Of a DNA stretch of 15,245 nucleotides, positions 15,129 to 15,245 are shown piece by piece. Both the position numbers and the translations under genes were made by a program. This DNA is from Coemansia sp. RSA 922. Its lineage: Eukaryota > Kickxellomycota > Kickxellomycetes > Kickxellales > Kickxellaceae. The notes below the pieces were generated by a model. It did no database searches. It was given only the letters and a program-made list of their open reading frames with translations, and had not been told where the DNA came from. The DNA is taken from assembly GCA_027577415.1 (NCBI GenBank), contig JANBQS010000574.1:1-15245 (forward strand), written 5' to 3'. Position 1 is the first letter of the stretch. Each line of letters starts with the position of its first letter.

Positions 15129-15245
15129 TTATATAGTCGTGCTTTTCACAGAGTACACGTCGTTGAGCGTATCTTCTAGATCTGATTCCCACAACAGCCA
15201 ACTATACTCGCCCATTGCCGCGCCGCTTTGCCGACAAGATTTAGG
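15129..15245 (-). CDS. Probable 3' end of a gene running off the window
   Basis: On the minus strand the last 38 codons are open from the window edge to a TAA at 15129-15131, ending DLEDTLNDVYSVKSTTI. The stretch is GC-richer than the following AT-rich spacer, as coding DNA here tends to be, and the arrangement would be convergent with the Myb-like gene, 28 bp apart. No family can be named from so short a tail. Confidence 0.4.
   Translation of the reverse strand, partial: PKSCRQSGAAMGEYSWLLWESDLEDTLNDVYSVKSTTI

Overview
The window looks like nuclear DNA of a zoosporeless early-diverging fungus, most probably Coemansia or a close relative (Kickxellales, Kickxellomycotina). The evidence is the two F-box-like genes on the left, whose N-terminal block and YPFGDD...FRGN block match a large family I remember from Coemansia genomes, together with very short introns (44 and 63 nt), TATA-driven compact genes, a secreted trypsin and an HRI-type eIF2-alpha kinase. 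The family and taxon calls rest on memory of these families; no search was run.

Layout. 1-539: repeat-rich and purine-rich intergenic DNA with a 135-bp-spaced direct repeat. 540-2240 and 2664-4385 (+): two tandem paralogous F-box/LRR-like genes, the first with an intron inside the F-box. 4586-5004 (-): an orphan 124-residue protein whose two reading frames are joined by a clean 44-nt GT-AG intron. 5446-8223 (-): a 925-residue HRI-like eIF2-alpha kinase. 8400-9329 (-): a secreted trypsin-like protease. 10305-10598 (+): an orphan 97-residue protein behind a strong TATA box. 10599-12012: about 1.4 kb without a convincing gene but with several inverted repeats and an intron-like segment. 12013-12930 (+): a 305-residue orphan made of two tandem copies of one ~145-residue domain. 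13240-13986 (+): the C-terminal half of a Fanzor/TnpB-family protein with its own TATA box. 14264-15100 (+): a Myb/SANT-like protein with a mitochondrial presequence. 15129 to the window edge (-): probably the 3' end of another gene.

The genes do not form an operon or an obvious pathway. The kinase and protease are housekeeping or secretory genes, while the F-box-like genes, the small orphans and the duplicated-domain gene look like lineage-specific families. The most unusual item is the Fanzor-derived gene at 13240-13986. It keeps the zinc ribbon and the RuvC-II-side glutamate block, has lost everything upstream including RuvC-I, and carries Asn where the family has the RuvC-III Asp. It is nevertheless a clean 248-codon open frame with promoter-like sequence upstream. 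It is either a recent relic or a domesticated nuclease-dead protein.
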